Assembly (NCBI GenBank): GCA_022457155.1
Contig: JAJGOT010000193.1
Span: forward strand, 136,501 to 200,500
Origin: Cladopsammia gracilis
Lineage: Eukaryota > Cnidaria > Anthozoa > Scleractinia > Dendrophylliidae
DNA: 64,000 nucleotides
Direction of reading: 5' to 3'
The notes under the pieces were generated by a model. The model made no database searches. It saw nothing but the letters and a program-made list of their open reading frames with translations, and was not told the origin of the DNA. The stretch's first letter is position 1, and every line of letters starts with the position of its first letter. Shown here piece by piece: positions 1 through 11,200 of the stretch. A program made the translations under genes and the position numbers.

Positions 1-48
1 AGCGTGTTGTCATTAATCACTGATTAGATTCCTTCTCCGTGGAATTCA

Positions 49-165
49 GTTAAACCCTGTAGCCCCGAAGAGTGCCAAAAATAACAATTTAAGAAAAATC
101 CCAAATTTCGTTTTGTAAAATACTGAAAAATAAATGGCACCATGCAAAAGTACTGCTGTAAAAGC
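49..165 (+). repeat. Fragment of the TTAACCC-type MITE
   Basis: The stretch starts with TTAAACCC and then shares GAGTGCCAAA, TTTTGTAAAATA and ACCATGCAAAAGTACTGCTG-like blocks with the intact element at 3148-3336. The other end is not recognisable, so this looks like a truncated or diverged copy. A third diverged copy lies in reverse at about 22994-23135. Confidence 0.5.
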
Positions 166-638
166 TCGAGTTATATTAATAAAAGGGAATCAAATAAGGT
201 TTAAGTAAATATACAAGAAACCTTCATGATCACTTCTTTACAAAGACTAAATTTTCATGTTATAAATTAAAATACTCTAATAATGTTCTTTTTCTCAGTA
301 TTTATTGAAAGGAACAGTGTCCCGGCTGAAATATCGTCTTTTCCGTTATGATTATGGCCGAGGGCTTGCTTTGAGCTTGCTTTATTATCTTAAAATAGGA
401 AGATAAAATCGGCAAAAGTGATGAACGCAAACAAATATCATCTAAAAAGACAAAATATCGACTAACAATCTCAAAAATCCTCCAGAATGGAATCTTAGAT
501 TTCTTAGCCCCTCTGTCATGAAATCAAAGTTGATGAATTGTAATCCACTTTTTCTTTTTATCCAAAATACTGCTTCTGTTTTGCTCTATAGACTCGTTCT
601 ATCCAATTTAGTTGTATATTTGGTTGCATTTGGCGATA

Positions 639-924
639 TAGAGCAGTTTTCATTTGAGTGTCGTAAAACCAAAACCAAAGTAATTACTCTGACCAATCAC
701 AGCAGTCGTAAACAATCCAATGAACCAATCAGAGCTCGAAGCAAATACATGTCGCCGGCGCCAAGCGCGGGAAAACGCGTGCGGGTAAATTGCGATTGGT
801 TTTGGTTTTACTTCTGATTGGTGGAGAAAGTGCCGCGAGATTTTTTAGCCAATCACATAGCGTAGCAATGCAAAATCAAAGCAATTGCGAAATTACTTTC
901 GACACTCAATTGAAAACTGCTCTA
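639..924. mobile_element. MITE with 25-bp inverted ends and clustered CCAAT boxes
   Basis: The ends are near-perfect inverted copies: TAGAGCAGTTTTCATTTGAG at the left matches the reverse complement of the right end (CTCAATTGAAAACTGCTCTA). The interior holds at least five CCAAT or ATTGG motifs and a GC-rich core with GGCGCC and GCGCGGGAAAA. No coding capacity is seen; short ORFs here are chance. The superfamily is not determined. Confidence 0.65.
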
Positions 925-3143
925 ACATGGAAATTAAGTAAACACCATTTCGTTCCGGCTTTCGCAGGGACAATGTCTCTTTAATTTATAAACCTTGAAA
1001 ATCTTGCATCTACGTTCGCTACGTGACTGTTTGCACTTCCTTGTGTCCTGCAAATGTTCTGAAAAAGGAAGCAACAACAAGTTTAAAACAAAAGTGTTTT
1101 GAATTCGATTTTGGAAAAAAAAAGTAATCTCACTGCCACAGCATGAGTTAGATGATCCGATGTGTTGTCATTTTCATTCAGAAAAGATGCAGGGCCACTA
1201 TGTGGCTACTGCTGTCTTTTATCTTTCTTTGATTGTGGAGCTCAAGACTTTTTTACATGGGTGACTGAAGTCTACCCAGCTAAGATTAGAACTCAGATCC
1301 TTTTCAGTATTATCTTTTCTTGCTCCGTTTTTCAGAGTCATCTAGTAATCTCGTAATCAGATATTTCCATCGCATTCCATCTATCTCCACCTATTCTGAT
1401 CTGGCTCCCAATATCAAATATATATTTTTAGAACTTTCGGATGCAGACAAACACGATTAATTAACGACACAAAAGATGTTTTTTTCTGGGTAGCACTCAA
1501 ACAAAATGATGCCTGATAATGAAATTTGTATGGCACAAGTGTCAACGCGACATATTTAGCACGAGCACGAACGTTTGTCACCCATGAAGGGGTTATCCCC
1601 GAAACTTCTGAGTATTTTTATACGATTTTCATAAATAAGGCACAGCTTAATTGTGTTTGGTCACATAAAGTAATTTACTTTTTTTCTGATCGGCCTCCAT
1701 CATGATTGTAGCCGCTTATAACGTTCAGAGCATTATTATAAAATACTATGTTTAATAAAATAAGAAACGAGCCAATCACTCGAAACCATATTCATGACTG
1801 TTTATTGGCAGCCATTCACTTCCGCCAAATTTGCCATTTTTTAGGACAATCTATATAATTACTTCGGCTATTGGAGCCATTACTAGCGTTAATGGACATG
1901 CGAGAAAATAATGGCGTCCCAAAGTAAATAATGTAGTCTCAGGGCTTTAATTTCAAATTGATCGGCAGGTTATCTCTTTTGTCTTCTTATTTATAATTTA
2001 AACCATTGATTCCTCGTATAGTTTTAAAACGCTTGCAAATTAAATGGCGTCCAAAAAACTGGCTTCTCTATCCGTATGCGAAAATATTAGGCTCGGTGTG
2101 ACCTTAGATGTTGTTTACCTGTTTACATCGGTCGATAGTTCAAAAAGCCTGAAGGAGTTTAGCAAAGGAAGGAAACGCTTATAAAAAGACTATCATCAAT
2201 CAATGCTTTGAATTTAAGCTTTAATTAAATTGTTGAACTGAATCAGTATGAAACTTATTTACTAAAAACACTTCACAAACACAGTTCCTCAAGACTAAAA
2301 AATAGCTGATTGATTCATACGTTAGATTTTAGGTCAAAGGGATTCATATGATAATTTAACTTTGCCGGAAAACGTTATCAATACTAAATTGGTACAACTA
2401 AAAGCTATGTGAATAGCGTCCATTTTGCGCCGTGATGTTTTCGTCTTTATGCGTGCCGCTAACATAATGCCACAAGCACTCTCAAGACTGATGCAAGGAA
2501 ATCTAATGTACTCGTTAATGTACCCGTTAATGACCATAAGTTAACTCAATTTTAAAATCGCACGGTATTCTCTGGCTTCAAGCTTTTATCGAGAGCGCGG
2601 TACTTTACAGTGAACAGGTGTTTTCGTTGATCTAAGATATTTGTCAGCCGCACTGAGCATTCCACATTTTGGGTTAGGGTTTGGGAATTTGTAAAAGGCT
2701 TCAGCGGGAAAACTACCACGTGAAGAAAAAAGTTTATCAATATGTTTGGAGGTGAGTTTGCTGTGCCTTCGTTACTCTTTCTCACAAACGAACAGTTCCA
2801 TGGTTTTAGTGACAATACGAAATGTATGCAGATTCAGTTCCTTCTCCAGATTGAGATTTTCGTAGGTTTGGTTTACTCTTAAGGAATAAAAACAAGAACG
2901 ATTGTCGCAAACGACTGTCATCATTCAGGAGCACCCCACAAATATTCGTTACGGTGGAAATTTTGTCAGTCGCGGGAAAGCCTTAAAAAAAATTCGGCTT
3001 GAATTAAACTAAAAACGAGATTTTTCTTCGGTAAAATCCGCAAAATTTAACACTTTTTAGGATTTTCAGAACGGAGAAAGCAGCTGGTAAATTCGGGGGA
3101 TAAGATTCCTCTCCCTAATATTCAACTAAAAGAACCGAAAATA
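925..3143. other. Intergenic stretch, nothing recognised
   Basis: AT-rich sequence with only short ORFs that match no family I know. No clear inverted repeats or RNA genes were seen. An upstream exon or promoter of the membrane-protein gene at 4299 could lie here, but I cannot point to one. Confidence 0.4.
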
Positions 3144-3147
3144 TTAA

Positions 3148-3336
3148 CCCTTTCACTCCCAAGAGTGCCAAACATTAAAATCAGAGTCAAGAAAAATATT
3201 GTAAAACAAATGGTACCATGCAAAAGTACTGCTGAAGAGGTTTCATTTGAATGGTCACACCATAGGTTTTTGTCCACAGAATCAAAAGTTAGAACAACAC
3301 TACATGTCTCCATAATTGACTCTGGGAGTGAAAGGG
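3148..3336. mobile_element. piggyBac-type MITE (TTAA target site)
   Basis: A 189-bp element flanked on both sides by TTAA (3144-3147 and 3337-3340). Its ends are inverted repeats beginning CCCTTTCACTCCCA. TTAA duplication with CCC-starting ends is the hallmark of piggyBac-like elements. It is non-autonomous. Related fragments lie at 49-165 and 22994-23135. Confidence 0.75.
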
Positions 3337-3451
3337 TTAAACTGTATTAGGTTTCGTATAGTTCCTTTTAAAGGCACTAAAATGTTATGCCGAAAAACAG
3401 TACAACGCCATTTCAAGTGTTCTCTTAAACATTTCTTGTTGGATGCTCCCG

Positions 3452-3990
3452 ATCATTGCCTAAGTGCCAAACAACAAATGCGATCATAGCTGACATGGTA
3501 ATTGCAATTTATACTCCAAAAAAAGTGCAACAAACATTTTTAAAAGTCACACTGGTGTTCAAAGCTCTAAATAACCTGGCTCCTGAGTACTTATCCTCTC
3601 TGACTGAACGCAGTAAGTCAGGCTTTGTCTTAAGGGACCGTCTACAAACAAATTAAATGTCCGTTTACCAAGAACTAACTTCCTAAAAAACAGCTTTAGC
3701 TATAGAGGTGCAACTCTCTGGAACAGTCTGCCCTACAATCTAAAGCAATAGAAATCCCTCAGTCGTTTTAAGCAATTGTTAAATCTTCATTTTAATTAAT
3801 TAAGTTAAATACACGGCATTCATGGAAAACAGGTCTAGTTTAGTATAATTACGAGTAGCATTTTTATTACTAGACTTTATAGATACGTATTAATTGTTAG
3901 TAGAAATTATCATATAGTTGTATTTCATTTTGTACCAACCTGATGAATTTTTACCGTGTTAAAATAAAGATTTGAGATTTGAGACTTTTT
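3452..3990 (+). mobile_element. 3' end of a LINE (CR1/L2-like), degenerate
   Basis: Reading frames from about 3550 give LVFKALNNLAPEYLSSL, and further on, across frame breaks, a segment like NSFSYRGATLWNSLP. Together these are typical of the very C-terminus of CR1/L2-type reverse transcriptases. The copy ends in the short direct repeat GATTTGAGATTTGAGA, as expected of a LINE 3' tail. It is 5'-truncated and broken, so not functional. Confidence 0.6.
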
Positions 3991-4298
3991 TTTTTGGAAT
4001 TTTTATTTTATTGATATAATAATCATTACTAGATTACAGTTTAGGATATATATTAAAAATAACTAGTAAGTAAAGAAAGGAAAAGCAAAAACAGTGCTTT
4101 GTGTGTTATAAACAAAAGACAAAAAAAGTAAAAGTTACAGCAAAAGTCATTAGAAAAATAGGGTGTTTGCGGAAAACTGCATGAAATCTGTTCAGCAAAG
4201 CTTGTGAAGGTGCTACATGAGCAAAGTTGCCAAGGGTTTACAGGTTTTTGAGTATCTTTAAAACATTGATTTGAGACTTGTCATTTATCTCTTTGTAG

Positions 4299-5509
4299 AA
4301 TTTGCCTGTATCTTCATCATTTGTCTGGCTACACCAAATGTTATCACTGCAATATACACTACAGTTCGTCCCTCCACGACAAGCCCCAAACCAGTGCCAG
4401 AGCCTGGCCCGGATTGGCCTGTAGCTAGACTTCAATGGGGACTGGCGTGGAAGCTGCACTGGATCGGACTTGGTTTGGCATTTGCCTCCCTGTCATGCAG
4501 ATCCTTGTGGGCGTTAACTCGATCTACAAACACCACAGGTTTTGCACAAAAAAACCTTTACGGTGCCATCAACTGGCTTCTCGTAGCATTTGGCACTACG
4601 AGAAGTTTGTTCCTCTGGATCGACCCGTATGAATCGGGAGAAAACATCGTCCGATGCCCTTTATGGATCATCAGACCTCTATTCGGCATTGCTTTTCCTT
4701 GCCTGATGTCTGCATTTTGCCTCGTGCATATCGCATTTTTGGAAGTTGCAAAGATTCAAATCGGATCGCCAAAACTCCGACGTCTCCGCTTTGTAATCTC
4801 CGTAATCCTTCTACATTTTGCGGTAGTAATCGTCTCAGATACCACCACTGCATTCAAGGCAGATAGAACAGAACTGTTAGTTGTATGTCAGTCATTTTTC
4901 ATAGTCTGGGGGCTTCTCAACTCCATTAACTTCATTTATAGCGGATCGAAAGTTGTCGTCAAAGCACGCAACCTTCGGAATAAGATCTGTGAGCGGGAAA
5001 ACGTCACGTGCCGAATTCAAAAGGAAAATCAATCAAAGCCAAATGGTCGCTGTGCTTCAGTGACTAAGATATATTCGCGCGAAAATAAGGAAAAAGCCAC
5101 ATACCAAGAAAAGAGACCTTATAACATTAAAAACAAAGAAGGGGCAAGGGACACGTGTACAATACAGCAACTTCGTTTTGGTAATAACCTAACCGTTGAA
5201 AGTGCAATAAAGAAGGTTCCAAAACGACACCGTATCAACGATTCGGGCCCCACCCGCCGAGAGCGTGCGATTCACAAAGTTGCCGGAATCACGTTAGTAA
5301 CAAGTGTTCTAAGCATCTCCTGCTGCGCGCTTCAGATCTATTCCCTCTTCGGGGTCTATTCCATCTATTCCAAGACTGTATCCCCCAAGCCGTGGCCCTG
5401 GCTTGCGTTCCAAACGTCCTTCAGGCTGGTTGAACTGTTCATGGCTTACACATTGTCTTACTGCGTTCTTCGATCAGGTGGGATTGGGATAAGAGGGATA
5501 TTCGGTTGA
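4299..5509 (+). CDS. PRRT3/PRRT4-like multi-pass membrane protein (main exon, 5' end missing)
   Basis: An open frame runs to TGA at 5507-5509. Counting in the same frame from 4271 gives 412 codons, but there is no ATG; a good acceptor (pyrimidine tract then TAG at 4296-4298) starts the exon, so the initiator Met lies in an upstream exon I could not find. The first residues look like the end of a signal peptide, followed by a short Pro/Thr-rich stretch (about 33-49). Hydrophobic segments follow near 60-80, 97-117, 135-158, 173-192, 202-224, 336-364 and 378-400. A basic loop of about 110 residues separates the fifth and sixth. The WxxDPY, RPLFGIAFPCL and ITLVTSVLS regions resemble the membrane domain of vertebrate PRRT3 and PRRT4, whose biochemical role is unknown. 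No neighbour informs its function. Confidence 0.7.
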
Positions 5510-5711
5510 CTGCTTAGCCTTAGAAACCTGACAAGGAGACAAGGTCCTCGTATCACTGTAGTGCAAGTACAAGATATAAGGAAGCGAGACTTTCCCGAGA
5601 GAGGCCGCCATGAAGCAAGACTGTGAACTCGCCACAAGTTCGAACATTTAATAAGGAATGTAATCATGCAGACCAAAGAAAACTATTACATTTTAGTAAC
5701 AACCTTCCATT

Positions 5712-5717
5712 AATAAA
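5712..5717 (+). promoter_or_regulatory. Possible polyadenylation signal
   Basis: AATAAA lies about 200 bp downstream of the PRRT-like stop codon and is the first canonical hexamer there. Assignment rests only on motif and position. Confidence 0.35.
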
Positions 5718-6024
5718 GGTATACGAATATACGTATAGATCGACATAAAGGTCGCCATATAATTTAGGAGGGTTTTCATCGTATCTGACACCAAACGAAA
5801 GAATGAGCGGGTTCTTGTGGGCGCATGAAACTGAGACGATTTTCATAATGACGTCATTTTGCTACAACTACCAGAATGCATTTCGTTTTCCTTTCTTTGT
5901 AATCCCATGGGAGCTTAAATAACAATAGCGCTTCTTAACATGAGAAAACAAAATGCTGAAGGTTTCTTGTAGGGTTGAGTGTAAATGCTATGGCTCAGAT
6001 GGAGGTCGGACACCTTAATAAGAA

Positions 6025-6204
6025 TATATAACGGAGTAACTGGTAAGCTTTCAGTTGAGGTTAGGGTTAGCAGTTTATATAGTTAAATTTAGGCCTAACC
6101 GACCCGAGAAGATAGGTGGTACCCTGGTACGGTAGGCTATGTAAGCCTAAGCCTAGCTGAGATCACAGGTTCAATCCTGAGTGGGGATTTTAGATTTTCT
6201 TTTT
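6025..6204 (+). mobile_element. tRNA-derived SINE, copy 1
   Basis: About 180 bp shared with 40757-40936 at high identity from TATATAACGGAGTAACTGG to GAGTGGGGATTTTAG. It carries a Pol III box-B-like GGTTCAATCCTG preceded by GGTGGTACCCTGGTACGG as a candidate box A. A T/A-rich tail follows. The tRNA-like part lies in the 3' half, so the element may be composite. Confidence 0.6.
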
Positions 6205-6306
6205 CAATAAATTTTTAAGTGTCGACATTTCGTTATATAATTCTCAGTATTAAAAAGTTGTCCGACCTCCTTCTGAGCTACAGCAGGTTGACTCTACCTT
6301 CTTTTA

Positions 6307-6730
6307 GGCCCCGTCCACACTAATGCGTTTTCGTTTGAAAACGCATACTTTTTTTATGCGTTTTTACCGATCGTCCACACTAAAACGATCAAAAACGGAG
6401 AATGAAATCGATGAAAAAGGAGGTTTTCGAAAACGCTTTTAAAAGTGGAGACTTTCTAAAACGCAGGTCTATCGTTTTAGTGTGGACAGCAAAAAACCGG
6501 CGGAGCTTTTCAAAAACGCTTACGACACAACTAGGTCAACTAGTAACGCATGGTATTGCTGACGCTATTGGAGCATGCGTATTGAACAGAAAAACGTACG
6601 AGCAGAGCCTGGTGATGAAAACGCATCTTTGGATCATCGTTTTTCAGCTCCTAGTGGGGATGCAAATCTTTTTATCCGTTTTCGGGGAACCAAAAAAGGT
6701 TTTCAAAAACGCATTAATGTGGACGGGGCC
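6307..6730. mobile_element. MITE with GGCCCCGTCCACA ends
   Basis: A 424-bp element with long inverted ends; the outer 20 bp (GGCCCCGTCCACACTAATGC) pair with the right end. The inside is full of AAAACG/CGTTTT and GTCCACACT subrepeats. An ORF at 6402-6758 crosses the right end and is an artefact. I found no convincing target duplication. Confidence 0.7.
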
Positions 6731-6748
6731 TTCAGTTGTAGCAAATAG

Positions 6749-7043
6749 CCGATTTTGAAAAACACCATAATAATCTTTTATGTGCAGGCTCAGCCTCACC
6801 GGGGTGTAATTATTCAAGTCTCCTTTGTTAGAATGGCACAATGGAATTCAGAGTACATGTAGGAACGCTAGGACGTAGCATTGTGTGTTCGTATACAAAT
6901 ATGCACCGTATGCAAATTGCCAAGTCGAAGCATAGCACCTGCAGTTCGTGCTGAAAACAAAAGAAATTGGAAAAATTAGGCTTACATCAAGCACCACTCA
7001 AACCTGCACTTTAAAGAGTATTATGGTATTTTTCGAAGTGGCC
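6749..7043 (-). mobile_element. MITE with TTCGAAAAATACCATAATA ends, copy 1
   Basis: Inverted ends carry GAAAAATACCATAATA followed by a TCTTT motif. The interior (AGTCTCCTTTGTTAGAATGG, GAATTCAGAGTACATGTA, CAATTTCTTTTGTTTTCAGC) is shared with the reverse-oriented copy at 26213-26659. The superfamily is unknown. Confidence 0.65.
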
Positions 7044-7269
7044 TCACACCATCATAAAAATGGCCTATTGCGTGCTCTTAGTGATAAGCCCGTATCCATC
7101 CCGCTTTTGGATGAAATGTTCCTGAGTAAACTGAAGATAGCTTATTATATGAAAATACGTGCGGTGCGTATAAGTTGTATTAAATATGTATATATTTTTG
7201 GTATTAGTTTTCAACGCAACATTGTTGAATCAAATGAAGAATGATCCTCGCAGTTGTGAACGCAATTTA

Positions 7270-7375
7270 AGCAATTGCGAAAAGAAGCCTGAAAAAAATT
7301 CAGGACTTCAACGGGGTTCGAACCCATGACCTCGCGATACCGGTGCGATGCTCTACCAACTGAGCATGCTTGAAT
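7270..7375 (-). mobile_element. tRNA-derived SINE
   Basis: On the minus strand a tRNA-like block reads from GCTCAGTTGGTAGAGCATCG (box A) to GGGTTCGAACCCCG (box B), followed by a T-rich tail. It is not a clean tRNA gene: no well-paired acceptor stem closes around it. Short direct repeats of GCATGCTTGAATCA flank its head. Confidence 0.55.
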
Positions 7376-8224
7376 CAGCATGCTTGATTAACATGCTTGA
7401 ATCAGCATGTTGCCAGTTGTATTACTTGCTGTTGGATGAGTGAGGTGTAGGATTGCAGAAAATTAATTCAGTTTTTTTTAGAACGAAGCATGATACAATG
7501 GGATGTATTGTTATTCAACGAGATAGAAAAATGATTTCTCTCATTAAACTAGTTTTCTGCAATCCTGCACCTTAGTGCATTGGATCGAGTTGACTTGAGT
7601 GAATTTCGGGCGATGGTTTTTTCGACGTCAGTTTGTACTGAGAAAAAGGTACATTCAAAGGATAATAATTGAATCATAGTACTGTCTCAACACTGAAGCA
7701 TTTATAATATCATTTGCAAGCCATCTAAGAAAGAAAATAATTTATTTAAAAATTCAATTTCACCTACATATAAAAGCTTTTCTTATTATATATCGTAACT
7801 CTTGTTTTAAATTGTCATAAAGTCATTCTTCACTTGTCTTTCGTTGGTTGTTCAATAACCGTTTTGACAAACCTTTGCCCTTCCCTGCATTTCTCTGTGA
7901 GCTGCATGTAAAACCCGATGAATGAATGCCATTGCAGGTTTGTTATTTACGTCAGTGTTACATCTTTCTTAAGTCTGTCGGCCTGGACACAGACCGATTA
8001 ATTGCATATGCGACTGCTGGGTCTTTGCTTGGCTTAAAATTGTTGAAGCCAACAGAAAGTTTGCAAGTGAATTGCAATAACAAGAGAGTTCTGGTAAACC
8101 AACAACAACAATAACAAAAACTGTTTTTTTTTTATAGTAGAGTCATCCGGATGATAGGTTTTACGGGATCTTTCACCGGTAACACCTATTCATAAAATTG
8201 GTTATTCATGGGATTAATAACAGG
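7376..8224. other. Stretch downstream of BIN3, nothing recognised
   Basis: AT-rich sequence that probably includes the BIN3 3' UTR at its right end. Two inverted copies of a TTCTGCAATCCTGCACCT-like block (about 7450 and 7555) hint at a small palindromic repeat. No coding content is supported. Confidence 0.35.
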
Positions 8225-11200
8225 TCAGCCATCTTCCACAATGGAAAGCGATTTGATTTCTGCCAGCTTTTGCTGAAGTTGTTGCTGACAATCCTCGTCG
8301 GAAAGTTCTCCTTTCTTCCAGCCGAGTTTGTTTGTAAGATCTGAAAGGGCTTCTGACGCTTGGCTGTAATAACTTGCCTACAAAAAGAAACAAAAATACC
8401 CACAAATTCGAGCTTGATCAAAGACATCTTCACTATCCTTCCTTGTGATTCCAACAAAGATGTGTAAGGGAAATTTCAATTTATGGGTACTTAATTTGCA
8501 TTAAATATAATAAAACCATGGAAACTAAAATGGACTATTCTGGTTCATGAATGGGGAACATAGATGACGCAGTTCTTAGAGCACTCTCTGATCTACCAAC
8601 CAATGTGTCATAGATTCGAACCTCAGGCCCAAAGTCCAATCCAGAACTCGGGTGTTCTTTTCATGGAACGCTTCTACCACGAATATAAAATCTTTTCTCT
8701 TGATGTCAGTGGCTTGACGTAATGACGTGAATACGCAAGAATACGCAAATAGTGAAACATTTGACTTCCGGTTACCATCCATCAGCAGCTTCAAGGCCGT
8801 CAACGTTGTATTTGTGGCTCAAAATAGTTTTTTTGGCGCTTGCAGACTAGGTTGAAATTTGAAACTTTTGACATCCACACTTCCGTATCCCCTCGGTAAT
8901 TTTTTTTTTTGCATGTTGACTTTGCTCTATCCAAACACAGTTTTACGCGATTTTGAAAAACTTCTGTCAACAAAGAAAAAAAATTACCAAAGAATTCTAA
9001 AAAAAAGTTTTTTCTTTGGTACTCAGGTAGAACACAGGAGTCTAAGGCCGTATGCAAAATTTAAACAGAATTCACCGTGAAGTTTTACATGTAGTGAAAA
9101 TTGAAGTTATGTCTGTTTTGAGGCCCTACTCAAAAGACCAATGGCATTACCCTGGCAACGGCAATCTCGATACATCTATGGGTAATTAATACTACGAGTC
9201 GAAGAGTCACCAAACGAAACTTACCCCAGAACGGATCATGGCTTCAAAGGATGGCTCAAAGTAGTCTATTCTTCCCTCTATTAGCTGAGGCAAATCCTGT
9301 TATAAGTAAAGCAGATATAATCAGAATCACATAAGCACGAGGCTTTAGTGCAACTTTCCCATCAAACTTATGTGGAACATACTCGCTGACAGAGAGATGC
9401 ATATACTGGTATGCATGTAAAATACCATACACAGTCTGCCTAAGTGTCTACTCTTTTAGGAGCTACAAGCAATTGCAAAAAGAGTTGAGACATTGTGTAC
9501 TGTAGTGAATATTACGAGGGCAACGTGGTTTTCAACAACTCCGCACCCCCTCCCCCCTTATCAATGTTGTACCAGATCAGAAATGCCATTCAAACTGACA
9601 GTCATCAACATTGGAAGGGGGAGGGGGGTCAGTAGCACATTGTATTGCTTTGATTTGTGTTACGCGGTCGCTTTTATACGGAATGAACACTTTTTTTGGA
9701 AAGTGTCTCAACCTTTTTGCAACTGCTTGTAGGTAGTCACAGAGACACGCAGTCAGTTCGCATCACCAACGTCCGTTTTCCGTAGTTTGAAGCAACTGGA
9801 AGTATCGCTTCTCCCCTTGGATGGGACACTACTCCATCACAAGGTTATCCCCACCATTGTATCCAACATACCCATTTTACACCTGGGTACAGAAAACCGT
9901 CTAAGTACAGGCTTACCATCTGCTTTTGTGGTGGACTGTGCCTTTCGGTTACGAATATAAATGAAATAAAAAAGTTCAAAAATATAAATACACATAAATA
10001 AAATGTTATATTTTAATTAGTTGTTGTAGGTAATATTATAATGTAATCTATTTACCTTTTTTAATGCTTCTTAATATCCTGTATAGTCTTTCGACTGCAA
10101 GGATTATTAAATATATATGTACGTATGTAACTATGTTGTTATGTGTTTGGTTTGTTGATTAAAAGCTTGTGCGAGCATTGTAAAACCGCTCTCGCAGGGT
10201 GAAGCAACTCTGCAGACCTACCGCCAGCATGACAGCATTCTGTCTTTCATAATCCAGTTTTGCTACCGCCAGTGCTTGGTTATTCTAAAAAAAAACGTCA
10301 ATTCACAAAGGACGCCTCTTTTTTTGGAAAAGTAATACTTTATTTACCAAAAACACAACATTACATTTACAATATCTCAGCAAACAGTTATAGCCTATGA
10401 ACAAAAAAAAAAAACACTATTTACAAATTTCAACTAGCTTAGGAAAAAACACAGTCATTGTAAAACAATAACTTTCTACATTTATACACGTGAACAAAAG
10501 CGCACACGTACACACACCACATACATATACACGCGAAAAAGGTTTATTTGGTCAAGAGCTCTTATCCCAAGAATATCACTTTTAACCGTAATATACAAAA
10601 CTTTTAACATACGAATTTTTCAATTTTATATTTCAGAATAATTTTACGGGTAAATTCGTGTGGACAAAGAGATTTCTCATCTAGTTTTGTGCTATATATA
10701 TAATACTTCATGAACAGAATGGTGAAATTTAGTCTTCTCGTAAGTTCTCCAGTTTTGATGTTTCTAAGGATTCCAAACAGAATTTCCTTTTCGCTCGGAG
10801 CGAAATTACTGTTATACGTATTATTAAACCACTCTAGAGTCGTCGCCTCTTGACATTAAGTTTACACTGTACCTGTTTCCGTCGACTCGTATTGATTATC
10901 ATATAATTATATGTATGTAGTCGAACCACTCTACAATAGCCACCTTCAGACAGAATATCCTGACTGTTGTAGAGAGATGCCGTTACGGAAAGGTTTTCAT
11001 TAAGAGGGTGTGAGAGAATATATCAGACATCAGGGCATAAAAACATGGCCGTTGAATTTGGAGAGGTAGCTGTTGTGAGGAAGCCTTCCTGGAAGTTTCA
11101 CCGTCGTAGGATTCTAGGATTTCAGCTCACAATGTTTTCTTCTCACACTTAACCATTTTCCAATTTTCTATCACACAAAAAGAAACCAAATGTAACCTTA

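Noticed and set aside
6402..6758. 118-codon + ORF
   Set aside because: It lies inside a MITE with AAAACG subrepeats and runs across its right end.
9740..9960. Possible SINE or LINE tail (CATCACAAGGTTATCCCCACC region)
   Set aside because: It resembles a common interspersed repeat type, but I see no second copy and no boundaries here.
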